Source: Oikopleura dioica | Lineage: Eukaryota > Chordata > Appendicularia > Copelata > Oikopleuridae | Assembly (NCBI GenBank): GCA_907165135.1 | Contig: OU015566.1 | Span: 1,242,501-1,306,500 of the forward strand | Direction: 5' to 3' | Length of the DNA: 64,000 nucleotides | Shown here: positions 20,404 through 30,868 of the stretch, piece after piece | How positions within the stretch are numbered: position 1 is the first letter of the stretch | How the letters are laid out: each line of letters begins with the position of its first letter | The notes under the pieces: model-generated | What the model was told of the DNA's origin: nothing | Databases searched by the model: none | Seen by the model: the letters and a program-made list of their open reading frames with translations, nothing else | Position numbers and translations under genes: made by a program

Positions 20404-22810
20404 CAGTGTTGGAAAAAACCCGCCCGCGAACCCCGCGGGGGCGGCGGGCGGGGGCTGCGGGCGCCCGCGCCCCCCGAACCCGCAAAAAATTTCGGATTTG
20501 GCCCCCGCGCCCGCCCGCGACCGCAAACAATTTCTGATTTGGCCCCCGCGCCCGCCCGCGCCCGTACAAAATTTTTTCAACCGCCCGGGGCCCCCGGGCG
20601 TTGTTATAATTCCCTTCCCTCGCCTTGAATTGAGCTTGACGGCCCAAATTTGGTGCCTTCGGGCCGTCTCAGCCCTGTTCCATGATTTTTGAATTTAAGG
20701 GGCTTGACGGCCCTTCGGGCCGTCTCAGCCCTGTTCCATGATTTTTGAATTTAAGGGGCTTGACGGCCCTTCGGGCCGTCTCAGCCCTGTTCCATGATTT
20801 TTGAATTTAAGGGGCTTGACGGCCCTTCGGGCCGTCTCAGCCCTGTTCCATGATTTTGAATTTAAGGGCTTGACGGCCCTTCGGGCCGTCTCAGCCCTGT
20901 TCCATGATTTTTGAATTTAAGGGGCTTGACGGCCCTTCGGGCCGTCTCAGCCCTGTTCCATGATTTTGAATTTAAGGGCTTGACGGCCCTTCGGGCCGTC
21001 TCAGCCCTGTTCCATGATTTTGAATTTAAGGGGCTTGACGGCCCTTCGGGCCGTCTCAGCCCTGTTCCATGATTTTGAATTTAAGGGGCTTGACGGCCCT
21101 TCGGGCCGTCTCAGCCCTGTTCCATGATTTTGAATTTAAGGGGCTTGACGGCCCTTCGGGCCGTCTCAGCCCTGTTCCATGATTTTGAATTTAAGGGCTT
21201 GACGGCCCTTCGGGCCGTCTCAGCCCTGTTCCATGATTTTGAATTTAAGGGGCTTGACGGCCCTTCGGGCCGTCTCAGCCCTGTTCCATGATTTTGAATT
21301 TAAGGGGCTTGACGGCCCTTCGGGCCGTCTCAGCCCTGTTCCATGATTTTGAATTTAAGGGGCTTGACGGCCCTTCGGGCCGTCTCAGCCCTGTTCCATG
21401 ATTTTGAATTTAAGGGCTTGACGGCCCTTCGGGCCGTCTCAGCCCTGTTCCATGATTTTGAATTTAAGGGGCTTGACGGCCCTTCGGGCCGTCTCAGCCC
21501 TGTTCCATGATTTTGAATTTAAGGGGCTTGACGGCCCTTCGGGCCGTCTCAGCCCTGTTCCATGATTTTGAATTTAAGGGGCTTGACGGCCCTTCGGGCC
21601 GTCTCAGCCCTGTTCCATGATTTTGAATTTAAGGGGCTTGACGGCCCTTCGGGCCGTCTCAGCCCTGTTCCATGATTTTGAATTTAAGGGCTTGACGGCC
21701 CTTCGGGCCGTCTCAGCCCTGTTCCATGATTTTGAATTTAAGGGGCTTGACGGCCCTTCGGGCCGTCTCAGCCCTGTTCCATGATTTTGAATTTAAGGGG
21801 CTTGACGGCCCTTCGGGCCGTCTCAGCCCTGTTCCATGATTTTGAATTTAAGGGCTTGACGGCCCTTCGGGCCGTCTCAGCCCTGTTCCATGATTTTTGA
21901 ATTTAAGGGCTTGACGGCCCTTCGGGCCGTCTCAGCCCTGTTCCATGATTTTGAATTTAAGGGCTTGACGGCCCTTCGGGCCGTCTCAGCCCTGTTCCAT
22001 GATTTTGAATTTAAGGGGCTTGACGGCCCTTCGGGCCGTCTCAGCCCTGTTCCATGATTTTGAATTTAAGGGGCTTGACGGCCCTTCGGGCCGTCTCAGC
22101 CCTGTTCCATGATTTTGAATTTAAGGGCTTGACGGCCCTTCGGGCCGTCTCAGCCCTGTTCCATGATTTTGAATTTAAGGGGCTTGACGGCCCTTCGGGC
22201 CGTCTCAGCCCTGTTCCATGATTTTGAATTTAAGGGGCTTGACGGCCCTTCGGGCCGTCTCAGCCCTGTTCCATGATTTTGAATTTAAGGGGCTTGACGG
22301 CCCTTCGGGCCGTCTCAGCCCTGTTCCATGATTTTGAATTTAAGGGGCTTGACGGCCCTTCGGGCCGTCTCAGCCCTGTTCCATGATTTTTGAATTTAAG
22401 GGGCTTGACAATGGCTGGGAACTCTAAGTTGATCAATCTCAGTTTTGTCCCCAACCCCGCCCACACCCATCGTTTGAAAAATTCAAATTATCTTAGTTTA
22501 TCACTCTATTATGGTTTTTATCAAAAATTATTTTTTTTATTTGCTGATTTCTGAACCCGCGGGGCTTGCGGGCGCGAGGGTTACGGACGCCCTCAACCCC
22601 CCGGGCGCCCGCGGGCGCGAAAATCTGCGGGGCCCCCGCCCGCGCCCGCCCGGCCCCGCACGAAATTTTTGAGTTGGCCCCCGCGCCCGCCCGGACCCGC
22701 AGGAAATTTAGGAATCGGCCCCCGCGCCCGCCCGCAACCGCGGAAAATTTTTAAATCGGCCCCCGCGCCCGCCTGCGCCCGCGGGAAATGTTGCGGGTTT
22801 TCCAACACTG
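20404..22810. mobile_element. 2.4-kb non-autonomous hAT-like element carrying a satellite
   Basis: Ends CAGTGTTGGAAAAAACCCGC (left) and gcgggttttccaacactg (right), inverted with a 2-nt difference. It is flanked by exact 8-bp duplications CTTTTCAA at 20396-20403 and 22811-22818. The CAGTG-type end and 8-bp duplication are hAT hallmarks. Inside each end is a GC-rich tract of cccgcgcccgcccgc words (20420-20600, 22555-22790). The middle is a 55-bp satellite. No transposase frame is present. Confidence 0.88.
20634..22408. repeat. 55-bp satellite array, about 32 units
   Basis: Each unit contains gacggcccttcgggccgtc, a perfect 8-bp-stem hairpin, then ctcagccctgttccatgat, an a/t part and aagggg. Units vary by 1-2 nt in homopolymers only (54-56 bp) and are otherwise almost identical, indicating recent amplification. 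The array lies entirely inside the hAT-like element. Confidence 0.95.
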
Positions 22811-22914
22811 CTTTTCAAGGTAATCTTTCCCGGAGATTTTAAGGACGATCCTCTATTCAATTTTTTCTTGGACGCCTTCGTCAAAATTTAAGAGGCAGAA
22901 GCGAAAATAAATGA

Positions 22915-23000
22915 TTTTCTTGATCAGGGTTTTGATTGGCCGGCAAGCCAAACACAGCAATCTTATTGGTTATCTAAAAACATTTAAATTTTTTGTTTTA
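22915..23000. repeat. CCAAT-type MITE copy
   Basis: Contains ttttgattggccggcaagcc and cagcaatcttattggttat, the same core as at 14302 and 17270. Confidence 0.7.
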
Positions 23001-23088
23001 GTCCAATTTAGTCCGATTTTAAGGCCAAAAAAATTCGATTTTTCAACTTTGGAAACGCTTGTTCCATAATATTTTTTTAGGAACAGTT

Positions 23089-25544
23089 ATGGAACGAAAA
23101 CAAGAAATCGCGAAAACTGAGCCAGAAGAAACCCATTTCCCCAAAACAGAGCCGGTTTCAGGAAAATTGTTAGATTTGTTCACTCAAAATTCGAAGCTCG
23201 AGTAAACTTGTAATACCGTGCTAATTCGCGTGACATTTTTCTGTGGTCGATATTAAAAATCAGCGAAATTGAAAATGAGGTTTTCTAACACTTTCAAAAG
23301 ACGAAGAATCACGAATTCAAGAAGATCAGCTGACCCCGATCGAAGCGTCGGAAATTATCCAGTCGCTGATTGAAAATCCTGGCGCAAATTTTGGCGCCAC
23401 AGCGAAAAAGTTTTCTGTAAGGTAGGGTCGGCAAAAATATTTTTCCCTCGAATCGCTCTGAAAGTATCACCATCTGATTCGCGATGGTCAAAAACCTCTC
23501 TCAGCCAAAAATTACTCATATCCGACATCATCGTCGCCAGTGAGGTCGAAATTTTCAAAAATTGGGACTTTTTCAGGGGAAGACACTTCAAAAATTCAAA
23601 TTCACTAGAAAACAGTCTTGTATTCTCAATCTGATATCAAAATATGAAAGAACAGGGTCAAAAATATATATCAGAAAAAGGAGAATATATTTGATCAGAA
23701 TTAACCGTCCATTCCGTAGGTTTATTTTGTCACATGCTCATTATATTTTATTAAAGAGTTGCCTTTGGTTCAAAATATCTCCTTCAAACTTGTCCCATTC
23801 CAAATTCCGATATGTCCAGAAACCACGTTTTCAGGCCCCCAAAGCTGACTTTTAAATGACCATTAAAATAGTTTCCCACATCGGAGAGAAAACGAAGCAT
23901 ACCATGAGAATCAGCTCGTCGAGCTCTTTCTAAAGAGATATAAATCGTCAATGGGACAAGAGGTCAAATTTTTTTGCCGACCCTACTGTAAGGAAAGTTT
24001 TGACCTAGATCTTATCTTTTAGTAGAGCATAATGAGTTAACCTTGACGATAGTCTGTCAGTCAATTTACAATAGATAAGCCTTCTTTCGAGTAGAACTGG
24101 CGCTCAGACACCGGATGATCGGAACTTTTTCTTGCCAAGTTGACCGTCAACGAGATAAAATCGTAATTACGTCACATACTTGAGCTTAAGACTTGGCCCT
24201 TTATTCTAATGAGAAATATTCTTTTGGCTCAAAACTTCATAAAACAGATTTCATAAAACAGTGACTCACTCCATGGTCTACGACATCTACCAAGACTGGT
24301 GCAAACGAGTCAACTCCTCTGCCGGATCTACTGGTAATTTTCGAATCGAAAACATCCAGAAATTAAATTTTTAGTGAGCAACGAAGATAGCACAACAAGT
24401 TGTGATTTTCAACTCGTGGACGAGCACATTTTAAAGATCTTCGACGGCTCTTCTCAAGGTTCAGAATTTTCCCCCTTTCTTCGATTTGGAATTTCATGTT
24501 CTAGAGGAGTTGACAGCTCAATTCATCCGAAATCAAGCGATGAAAATAGCGAGCCATCTTGGTTTGAGCGATTTCAACGCCTCTTCAAACTGGCTTGCTC
24601 GATTTCTAGAGCGGCACAATCGATCCTCGGAATCGTTCCTCAACGAGTTGCGCCGGAAAAGGACTGGTTCTTCTCCTTTCCTCCTTCTTTTTCGGATCGA
24701 AAAGAACCTTGAAACAGAGAAAGCCCTTTGTCCGACTTTCCTTTGGCGAGAAACACATCATCTCGAAATTCATCATCGCGAATCCAAAACTTCCAGTTCG
24801 AGCCTACGCCGAGCACTTTTCGAGTCGATTGCGCACTTTCTTGCTCGTCATCCTTCTGTAACACTTGAAGAAACTGCCAGGTAAATTTTTGAAAACAAAC
24901 AGCGATTAGATTTTGTTCAGATCTTTTCGAAGAAATGGGCAAAAAATGTGAATAGAACGCACATCGCCAGAATCAAGCAAAACTTCAAAACTGCCGAGCA
25001 GATTTTGCACGAAGACATGGTCGCTTCAATCACGGAAGATTATCATGAAAGCTCTTCAAGACCGACAATGGTTCCGCAATTCGTAAAGAAAAGCCAAAAA
25101 CTTTCTTATCAAAAAAATTCCTAGAGCCACGAAAATGATGAGCGAAAATTGGGAGTTCCGCTGACCCACTGCCCAGTAATCAAGAAAAGAAAAAATTCGC
25201 TCTTACAAGCTGATCAACCGTCAACAGTGATCCAGACGATTTCAGACGACTCCGGAGATGAACAACAAAGACCAATCTTCAAATACGGACAGCCATATTC
25301 TCAAATGGTAAGATTTGGAAAAGAAAGTCTTCTTTATTCTTTCTTCTTTCTTTATTCTTGATTTCAGGTACAAACGAGCCCTCCAATCGACCAACAAGCG
25401 GCTCAAATACTTCGCTGTCCACAGTGTTCCATCATTCTCTCCTCTCCTGAAGAATTCTGGGGGCATCTACGCGAAAACCACTATTCAATCCTTTACTCAA
25501 ACGCCTGCCAGCCTCTTCTTTCCCCGGATTCGAAAGGAATTTAA
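23089..25544 (+). CDS. CENP-B/Tc5-type HTH plus C2H2 zinc-finger protein
   Basis: Coding blocks in order: 23089-23201 (MERKQEIAKTEPEETHFPK), 23301-23416 (LTPIEASEIIQSLIENPGAN..AKKFS, a psq-type HTH), 24263-24333 (VTHSMVYDIYQDWCKRV, end of that HTH), 24375-24456 and about 24505-24660 (IRNQAMKIASHLGLSDFNAS then NWLARFLERHN, the Tc5/CENP-B HTH). A further HTH-like stretch at 24700-24885 appears in two overlapping frames. Then 24921-25083 and 25126-25308, and a last exon 25369-25544 with one C2H2 finger (CPQCSIILSSPEEFWGHLRENH). The order psq-HTH then Tc5-HTH is that of CENP-B and pogo/Tigger transposases, but no DDE nuclease follows. It could be a domesticated DNA-binding protein. Several joins are out of phase by one base, so it may instead be a decaying gene. 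Confidence 0.5.
23423..23985. mobile_element. 563-bp MITE with 8-bp target duplication at a splice donor
   Basis: Ends TAGGGTCGGCAAAAATAT and tttttttgccgaccctA are inverted. CTGTAAGG is duplicated exactly on both sides (23415-23422 and 23986-23993). The duplicated bases include the GTAAGG donor of the upstream exon, so two donor copies flank the element. No coding capacity seen. The 8-bp duplication suggests hAT. Confidence 0.85.
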
Positions 25545-25737
25545 AACGAAATTCAAGGAAAAAGACAATCAAGAATATAGAAAAAAATCGCTGATAACTA
25601 ACACAGAATTATTTACAATTATGCAAGCAACTGCCTAAATCACTTCACTTTTTTTCTGAATCAACGCTGCTATACCTAAATTTTTAAAATAAAAAAAATT
25701 GTAAAAGTCATTATTTTTGACTACATGCATGAAGATT

Positions 25738-28700
25738 CTATTGTGAGATAAAAAATGGGATAAAAAGAAGCATAAAATTGAACACAGTTCCGATTTGAGA
25801 ACTCGTCGTTGTCTCCATCTGAATTTCAAACCGTCGCTCGGTGCATTTGTAATCGCGGATTTCCCCATCAATCACCACATTTTTACAAAACATGTCTTCG
25901 CCGCAAATGTTCGGGAAGCTATCACAAATCGATCCTTGAACGCAAATGTCTTCGACAAAAAACCAACCAGGCTGGTCACAGTGGCACTCGAAGCTTCCAT
26001 CAGTGTTTTGGCAGCTGTTTCCGAGAGGACAAGGGTTGGAGTTTTCGCATTCGTTGATGTCTTTTACGAGTTTTTCTCTTTTATCTAAATTGGCTCGTTC
26101 CTGCCTTGGAGAAAACTCAGTCCTTGGCAATGTCCACTTTCGGATTTTTTAAATCCAGCTTTACATTCACAGGTATAACTAAAAACATCATCACCCCCCT
26201 TTTTCATTTCTCAAAAAATACCTGGCTGGTCCAGTAAACAAGCACTTTTCCGTCGCAAGATTGCATGGATCATTTTTGCATCGATTAATCGCGGAGCACG
26301 AGAATCCGTCTCCTTCGAAATTCGCGTTGCAAGTGCATTTTAGCGAGCTTGCTCCGTTTTGGCACTTTGCATCAGGGTGGCATTGGTCGGGATTAATAGC
26401 GCAAAAGTCGACAAAGTCGTCGATTTCGAGGGATTCTTCGACGGCTTCGATGATGATTTGCTCCATTTCGGCGAATTGATCCGCGATGCTTTCATGAGTT
26501 TTCATGATAAGATGCATCAAAAACTTATTTAGCCAAAATTCTTGATTTTTTAAAAACTCTGGTTATTGTGTTCCGAAATATTTCTTTTGTAAGCATTTGG
26601 ATTGAATTTCATTTCTTCGTTTGATCTTGTCGGATAAACAGGCATCCAATCTTCGAGGGTGCCGGAAATGCCCTTCGTGAAGTAGTCGTAGGCTCTGATT
26701 GCCGAGGTAGATCCTTAAAACGATGCAAAAAAAAACGGATAAAAACGCTTACCAGCGACGTTGAAATAAAGCTGATCAATAGCAATTTCCGGCCTGTGAA
26801 TAAAATCCACATAAGATTTCCCCAAATCTCTGACGAAGCCGAAAGTAAAGTCATTTGCCAAATCTCGATCGTAAAAAGTATAAAGAGAAGAAGGCTGTGA
26901 CGTCCATTTTTGAAGTGGAGGATGTCGGGAAGACAAGGAATCGTGGTGGTAATCGATGTCGGTGAAAATGTGGACCTGTTTGATTGAATCGGGGTCCCAG
27001 TTGACGGCGGGATCTGTCATGGTGAAGATGATTCCGAGCAGCGGATCTAGAAATGATAATTAGACATTTTTCTGAGAAAAATGTGGAACCTTCTGGAGCA
27101 TCACCGCCGCCATACATATCGTTTATCTTCGAAAAAGCTGAATCGAAAGAGCTTCCAAATGAGTACTTATCAACTTCTTTCAAAGCCAGTCCAGCCTGAT
27201 AAACCTTGTTTGTCGACGATGTCATCTCATTTTGATTAAAAAATCGGTCGGCGAAGAATGTCATACCCATGCGAAACTCAAAATCGGCGTATTTGGGTCG
27301 TTTCTTTGAAGATTATTGAGAAATAGAACTTGATCCTTGAACGCTTTCTTTGCATCGTTTTGATATCCCGTGTAGGAGCCAGTTCCGTCGATGAGCCAGA
27401 CAATGTCGATCTTTTTCTGCTCGCAGCGAAATCCGCCTTCAGTGTTGATACAGTCTCCCGGGTTCGAGCAAGTATTCAAATCAGGATCGACGCATTCGTT
27501 GACGTCCACACAGGCCGAATCTCTGAGTTCGAAACCGTCGGCGCAAATGCAGTTGAATCCGTCGATCGTTTCTTCGCATTTGTTCAACCCATGGCCGCAG
27601 GGAGGTGGGTTTTGGAGGCAGTCGTTTTTCGATGGACACGGGTACTTGAAGTTGATCTTGACAAGATCGGCGGCGGAGAATGGCTTGTGAAGATCAACAG
27701 GAGCGAGTTGACTTGGTCGGGAAGGGTGGTGGATGTTTGGCAAACCATCGCTGTCAAATTTCAGGCTCAATATATATATATATATATTATGGTATGATAT
27801 ATATTATATATCCCTGAGCTACTACTACATATGATCGATGAGACTTTTATTTCATGATTTTATCCTCAAGTAAAATTTCCATTTTAATCGTGATCGAATG
27901 ATCTTATGGTTTCTCTAGTATAAAAAAATTGGATTTTTTTCTGATTGATTAAATTTAAATTCGTTTTGAGCCCTTATCAAGATACGCCGGGTGATGAAGA
28001 ACTGAGTGGAAATCATAATCGACGTAGATTTCCTTTTCATCAAGAGGAAATTTGTAAAACTCCGTCGTTTTCGCAAATTTCTCCGTGACGCCCATGTGAA
28101 GATCTCTGTGATATCGGCTTGATTCGTGGGTGAAGCCCAAAATGTGCATGAAAAGATGAATAACTCCAGTTCCGTTGTTCATTTTTGGACAATCTGGCCT
28201 CATTTGCAGCGTCTGATTCCCTCGTTTTCCCAAAAAAGCAAGGCAAGGAAAATCCGGTTCCAAATTTTCGCCGATTTTGAACGCGTTTGGGAATGATTCC
28301 AACTCGGATTCGGAGATTTCCAAGAATTCAATGCAGGTGTTCTCCTTGAATTCTTGCGCCTGTTTTCTTACTTCTGCGATAGCAGAGTCGCCAAAAAAGA
28401 TGTTTTCATATTCGTCGATGTACGCCGTCTCGTGGAAATTTTCCGAAAAACAAAATGGAACGATGTACTTTTTGTACTTTTCGTCCCAATGGTCATTCCA
28501 AAGAGGGATGTTTAGATGATCTAGAATTTGGCTGGGCAACCTGCTTGAAAATCTGAGTCAGGGTCCAGAAGGAGCCCGCGAAGGACCCTGAGTCAGGTTT
28601 TTAAGCAGGTTTCCGAGCCAAAAATCTGGAGTATCAGCGCAGATGACGTCACTTTTGAGCGCGGGAGGGATGGACCATCCGTTCAGCTCGAGAAATTTAG

Positions 28701-28887
28701 CTTGGCAGGGTTGAAAGAAAATGTCGTCATGGAGGACTGATGAAGGAAATTGAGCTTTGCTGGGCTTGAAAGTGACAACAATAAATAAGGTGGTCACAGA
28801 AAACTATACTAAAATTTCTCTACACTTTCTTCGATTTTTAGCCCTTCCTAAAGAAACAGCAAAAAGGAAATTTGTCGATCTCATCAT
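25738..28887 (-). CDS. secreted astacin-like / EGF / vWA mosaic protein (inactive protease domain)
   Basis: ATG at 28887 gives MMRSTNFLFA, then exon 28764-28619. A GC-AG hairpin intron (28618-28532) leads to the astacin-like exon from 28531. Its zinc site reads HLFMHILGFTHESSRYHRD where the family has HExxH: Leu replaces the catalytic Glu. The later SVLHHPAY replaces the SxMHY Met-turn. Across an unresolved join near 27957-27766 the domain finishes (SAADLVKINFKYPC). EGF modules follow (a calcium-binding one, VDVNECVD), then a vWA domain with DGTGS in the MIDAS position and more EGF modules (DINECENSNPCPLGNSC). A hydrophobic C-terminus (FNFMLLFIPFFISQ) could direct GPI anchoring. A 38-nt intron (26122-26085) is GA-AG. 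Near 27300 the vWA frame changes without a clear intron. A TATA-like motif lies at 28921-28927. Confidence 0.65.
27768..27792. repeat. (AT)n microsatellite at an intron end
   Basis: About 11 AT dinucleotides abut the presumed acceptor (minus strand) of the exon beginning at 27765 and may disturb it. Confidence 0.8.
28532..28618 (-). mobile_element. hairpin element acting as a GC-AG intron (copy 2)
   Basis: On the minus strand it starts GCTCGGAAACCTGCTTAAAA and ends TTTCAAGCAGGTTGCCCAG. The arms pair over about 35 bp with the shared word cctgactcaggg. Its removal joins the frame ...DTPDFC|QILDHLNIP. The first bases and the arm words match the copy at 8460-8564, although the genes are unrelated. 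Confidence 0.75.
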
Positions 28888-28920
28888 TTTACTCTACTGA
28901 CAATTTTGTCAAAAAGCTTA

Positions 28921-28927
28921 ATTTATA
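28921..28927 (-). promoter_or_regulatory. TATA-like box
   Basis: TATAAAT on the minus strand, 34 bp before the ATG at 28887. Confidence 0.4.
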
Positions 28928-29170
28928 CCCCTCTGAAGACCACTTCAGCTCCTTTTCAATCGTAAATTGAGCGGCTGAAATCTGCATGAATTGCATGGTC
29001 AATGAATTTCATCAATAGAGCTGAGCATTTTACGAGAGCTCTTGAAATACTTATTATTTCGACCAAAATAATTAACAGTAATTTTATGTTTTCACTCGAT
29101 TTTCCTTCGTGAGAAACGAACACATGGTCCTCCTTGATTCCAAAAAGCGATCATTTCAGAATAATTTAAA

Positions 29171-30673
29171 ATGAAGATTTTTTTATCTTTCGCGAGTTCA
29201 ATTTTCGCTCAGAACTGCGTTCGATATTTCGTTCCGGGCATAAAAACGACTGATGATTGTAGAGCGGTGTGTGATTTGTCAGAAATTTGCCACTGCTACT
29301 CGCTAGAGAAGTCCTATGGAAATTGCATTTTCAAGAACTCGGATTATACTGATGGATGTATTGGTAAGACAAGATGACGTAAAAAGAAGATTTTCTATAT
29401 AATAAATTATTAAATATTTTTTTTTAATTTTAAATCTTAGAAACGCTGACTTGCAGAGAAGCAGATGCTCATTTCGACTCAGAATGCTTCTACAACGGTC
29501 CTGAAGATGGGCCAATCAAACCCGGCTGGATCGGAGTCTGGGAAAACACTTACATCACTGAAGGCGACGTTCCGAAATTCGAGGAAATTTCGGCGATCGA
29601 CTCAAATTTGTTTGCAGAGTACATAGCTGTTCCGGTCGATTCAGTCGGAAAGTGCTTCGAAATTTGTCGACTTTCGTCAAGCTGCTCTTGCTACTCGTTT
29701 TTGAAGACTGGGGAGATGGAGACTGGACAGTGCTTTTTCAAAGAACAAATTCTAGAAGACCCGGAAAAGGGGTTCGAAGAAGGAAATTACATCGACGGAG
29801 CGGATTTTATCGAAAACGATGCGAGATTTATGTCCGGATGTGTCGATTTTCAGGAGCCCACAATTGGCCGAATTTCAGGTCGAAAAATCTTTCCTTTTCA
29901 TTAAATAAAAAATCAAGGGGGTGATGTTTTCTGCTCACTGACAAGCCGACCATCAGATGTTTTTGAGAAGCTGATAAGTTATCTTGATTGGATGTTCTCT
30001 CACAATGTTACTTACCAAGAGATGGTCGACTGGGCCCTCAATTACTTCAAAAATGTCGCAAATGACCGCGTTTTTCTCATCGCTGCTTACAGGTTTGATC
30101 AAAAAGGGACCACTGTTCCGAATAATTTTCAGTACAAAAGATGGTGCCAACGCAATGGTGACAAAAAACTGCAGCTTGAATCCGGACGGAAAGTGTTTTC
30201 GGCAAATTTCTCCTGATGAGAGCCAGGAATTTCTCGTCATTGATGTCGAAATGAAGAAAACTGAGGCCTCGCCAGACTGGAGAGATATTATGTGGAAGAT
30301 GAGATCTTCGGACAAGCATTTTTCCGATGAAAATGGCCTCCGAGTTGATCCAGGTAAAGCAACTTTTGAAGAACAAATTTTCAGTTTTCCAGGTTGTGAG
30401 TCGAGTCCGTTTTTCAATTCCTACTACGAAACAATCCGGGAAAAATCGACAGTCTACTCTGCTATCAGTTGGTGTGGAAGCTCGGTGAAAAATCACATGA
30501 GCGAATTCGCCATCGGTTTTACTCGTAAGACTTTTTCGTTATTTCCGCTTTTCCTTGATTTTTCAGCAAATTACTACACGATTTCGCCATATATCAACTA
30601 CGACCGAAAATCTGCCAATTTCCAAACAGTTTCTTTTTCCACATGTTGCTGGTCATTATTTGTCAGTCCTTGA
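29171..30673 (+). CDS. secreted protein with two apple/PAN-like Cys modules
   Basis: Six GT-AG exons (29171-29363, 29441-29878, 29918-30092, 30133-30353, 30393-30524, 30567-30673) sum to 422 codons (421 aa). Signal peptide MKIFLSFASSIFA. Two related modules follow: C..CRAVCDLSEICHCYSLEKS and KCFEICRLSSSCSCYSFLKT, each with an FK after a later Cys, the layout of PAN/apple-type folds. The C-terminal half (from EKLISYLDWMFSHNVTYQEM on) has few cysteines and is not recognised. TGA at 30671-30673 overlaps AATAAA. Probably a secreted adhesion or lectin-like protein. Confidence 0.75.
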
Positions 30674-30868
30674 ATAAAAACTTATAAAAAGAGGCAAAAT
30701 TATTTTCTTTTTAACTTGAGAATCTCAAGGTTATCTCATTGTTGATCATTCTGACGAATGAACCGTGCAAATATACCGGTAAATGATATTTGTTTCTTGC
30801 ACTTTCAATTTACAAAAGCTTTGAATCTATCAAAATCAGTTGTCTCTTGCGATTCCCGAAAATTGCCG

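Noticed and set aside
20337-20692. Pro/Arg/Ala-rich frames around 20.3-20.7 and 22.5-22.8 kb
   Set aside because: Artefacts of the GC-rich subterminal tracts of the hAT-like element.
20634-22408. Could the phased hairpin array be a CRISPR?
   Set aside because: Repeat and 'spacer' parts are equally conserved between units, and the context is eukaryotic; it is a satellite.
22260-22466. Frame translating through the 55-bp satellite
   Set aside because: It is the satellite unit in a frame without stops; no start or conservation beyond the repeat.
23089-25544. Active pogo/Tigger transposon
   Set aside because: Only DNA-binding modules and a zinc finger are visible; no DDE nuclease frame and no terminal inverted repeats bound the gene.
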